A stretch of 64,000 nt of DNA from positions 6,903,001 to 6,967,000 of the forward strand of contig NC_087073.1 of NCBI RefSeq assembly GCF_026151205.1, written 5' to 3'. The notes under the pieces are model-generated. The model had not been told where the DNA came from and did not search any database. It saw nothing but the letters and a program-made list of their open reading frames with translations. Position numbers and translations under genes: made by a program. Each line of letters starts with the position of its first letter. Within the stretch, counting starts at the first letter, position 1. The stretch is from Bolinopsis microptera. Taxonomy: Eukaryota; Ctenophora; Tentaculata; Lobata; Bolinopsidae. Positions 62,003-64,000 of this stretch are shown here, in pieces.

Positions 62003-62172
62003 AATTGACCCCAGTGTAATTACATGGGGGTCAATTGTCGTACTAAGTCCTAGATTTCGCGACAATTGACCCCAGTGTAATTACATAGGGGGTCGATTGT
62101 CGTACTAAACCCTAGATTTCGCGACAATTGACCCCCGTGTAATTACATAGGGGGTCAATTTTCGCGGTACCA
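62003..62172. repeat. Tandem palindromic 58-60-bp units
   Basis: Three units, each with GACAATTGACCCC and GGGGTCAATTGTC-type arms around GTGTAATTACAT, linked by ACTAA(A/G)(C/T)CCTAGATTTCGC. A half unit (GCGACAATTGACCCC) also lies left of the hexamer array at about 61639, so the array appears to be embedded in this repeat. Confidence 0.85.
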
Positions 62173-63875
62173 TATTTGCCGCCCAGGCACCTTGTAAATG
62201 AGTCCAACTCACTACCGCCGACAAAACGCAAACCAGTAATGAACCAAAAGCCGGGCCCGTCGGTGATGCTGAGAAAACTGTCAAATCAATAATTGGCACC
62301 TTGTTGATAGTTACGAGTCATGTTATCAATTCTACTTCTAAATTTGGTCGTAACTATGCGTATATTCCTCTCAACTCTTCCACTTTATGGACTTGTTAAC
62401 TGCGGTCCATTAAATATAATTGCTTTAAATATAACACTAATTAACACCATTATCGACCCTAGCTTTTCCATTTTTCTCTTCAGGGGAAACATTTAGAGTC
62501 GAAAGCAAAAGCCGCCCAGAAAAACATAAGCCCGCATTTAAAAACTGACTCGCCCAAAATATGACTGTTTTCTGCGATAATTTCCGATCGGAACTTTGGA
62601 CTTAAAACACCTTAGTTTGTGAAATAAATTTTAATGCACAGACTATATCAATATGTTTGATCATCGCCATCCACTGAATTTAATTCATAATTGTTCCAGT
62701 TTTAATCATTAATTAGCTGATTGTGTAAAATCGAAATTTTACAGATTTCTCAAAGAAGGAAATTCTAGCTAGGGCTAGATAAACTCAATTCAAGCCAAAA
62801 TCGGTATCAATAATGGGCCGTTGGCGTTGCCGTTACTGTCACCAACTTCGGCCAATATTATTTTCGATCGAAATTATTATTAAAGACCGCAACTCCAAAA
62901 CATATTTTACATTTCGGTAATACCAATGTCACAACAAGTACAACTAAACGGCAAACTGGGCAATTACAACCTCTCGGCTTTTGCACCGTACCCAAAGCAA
63001 AAAATGAAAGTTTAGTTAGAATAATCAAACTTATGGATTCAAAATTCAAATTCTGCTTACCGAGAAAGTTCTATAATTGTTACCCGCACAGGTACCGTCT
63101 TACCAAAGTTTTTAAAATTGAAGGTAAAATTTTGCCCCAAAGTGCACTGATACGGTTTCGTCACTAAGCTTGCTGTGATCTTAGTCACGTCCCTCATAAT
63201 TATACCCTCACTACCTCGAGCTCGCCCAAATTTTAAAAAGGATTCTGCAACTGTTAACAGTGTTAAGTGTTACTGTTAGTAACTGTGCTAGCTCAGGACC
63301 CAGACTACTGGTACCACCTACCAGTACTAACACTCGCACAATCGGAAACAGATCGGTCGCGAAGAGACTAAAAGGAATGTCTCTTTTACTCCTTTTGGCT
63401 TTTACGATACTCTTTATTAATCACGGTACTATCAGATATAACTAAATTTCGTGAGTTTCTTGCATTTTGATTTAGCTTAGGTGGAATTGCATTGGGAATT
63501 TGATTTAGGGGCAAAATGAATTGCAAAACGAAATTTGTAGGTTTATAATGTATAACCTACCAGGACGCGCGCCGAGTTGGACTCGTTTGGAACAAATATT
63601 TTACGAGTATCACTATCAGATCACCCGTTAAAGCGAAATGCGACAAATTATCAATATCTTTAAATGTTAAAGTTTGCTCTCCATAGTATAGAATTTCAAA
63701 AATTTGTGAAAATGTTGAATATATCAGAGGCAAGTACGGTGGATGCGGAATCGCTCTATTGACCTAATAATAGTAATACCGCACTTTTCCGCACCATCGG
63801 CCGATATTCACTCTGTCAAATTTTGAACACAGAATCCACAGTAAGGAAGATATTGAGCTGATAGTCATAAAGAAT
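62173..63875. other. Non-coding stretch at the right of the window
   Basis: No gene, RNA or clear repeat recognised. Confidence 0.4.
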
Positions 63876-64000
63876 GTGTAGTTTAGGCTTACCTTTTATA
63901 TAAAGTTAGTTTCATTAAAAAATATTGATATTTGACCAATTTATGTTATGGGCCAAAATCGATCAAATTTGGTGCGTATGCCCAAATATTGGCATATGGT
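63876..64000. mobile_element. Start of a second copy of the 18.5-kb fold-back element (cut by window end)
   Basis: It follows the right arm of the first copy (about 19438-19560) with moderate divergence: TGTAGTTTAGGCTTACCTTT, then TTGATATTTGACCAATTTAT, then TTTGGTGCGTATGCCCAAAT, up to the last base. Entry is internal, so the left boundary near 63876 looks truncated. Confidence 0.85.

Noticed and set aside
1-64000. CRISPR arrays, bacterial operons or prophage
   Set aside because: Genes are spliced and animal-type; the tandem repeats have no spacer structure.

Overview
The window looks like a piece of an AT-rich animal (metazoan) nuclear genome. Its genes are split by GT-AG introns. They encode animal-type products: a class A GPCR pair, the SWI/SNF subunit SMARCB1, the GPI mannosyltransferase PIG-M and an actin-related protein. 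Most of the remaining DNA is non-coding and rich in transposon relics, fold-back elements and minisatellites. I cannot fix the phylum from sequence alone. A non-bilaterian or other marine invertebrate is a reasonable guess, but it is only an inference.

Layout. A decayed C2H2 zinc-finger relic lies at about 0.6-0.9 kb. A two-exon divergent actin-related protein gene (+) occupies 1.5-2.6 kb. A two-exon PIGM gene (+) occupies 3.7-5.6 kb. From 5.6 to 18.5 kb there is no gene I can support, but there are several minisatellites, hairpins and a Tc1/mariner-like fragment. A 1.36-kb near-perfect palindromic fold-back element sits at 18.5-19.9 kb; the last 125 bp of the window belong to a second copy. 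A two-exon class A GPCR (+) is at 20.4-21.65 kb.

From 23.6 to 60.6 kb one gene, SMARCB1 (+, 10 exons, 390 codons), spans more than half of the window. Exons 1-7 are compact (2.7 kb). A 32-kb intron follows, then exons 8-10. The giant intron holds a complete second class A GPCR on the opposite strand (two exons), a 904-codon open reading frame of a non-LTR retrotransposon with a restriction-like endonuclease (minus strand), two hAT-type short elements with exact 8-bp target duplications plus a truncated third copy, a TA-flanked element with mariner-like terminal repeats, and much anonymous AT-rich DNA. Downstream of SMARCB1 are a CCCTGA (telomere-like) array and tandem palindromic units.

The genes are functionally unrelated housekeeping or signalling genes and do not form an operon or pathway. 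The most interesting points are the nested antisense GPCR inside the giant SMARCB1 intron, a probable GC-AG intron in SMARCB1, the actin-related protein with a substituted nucleotide-site aspartate and an internal 14-residue duplication, and a set of short transposons whose ends and target duplications can be read directly.
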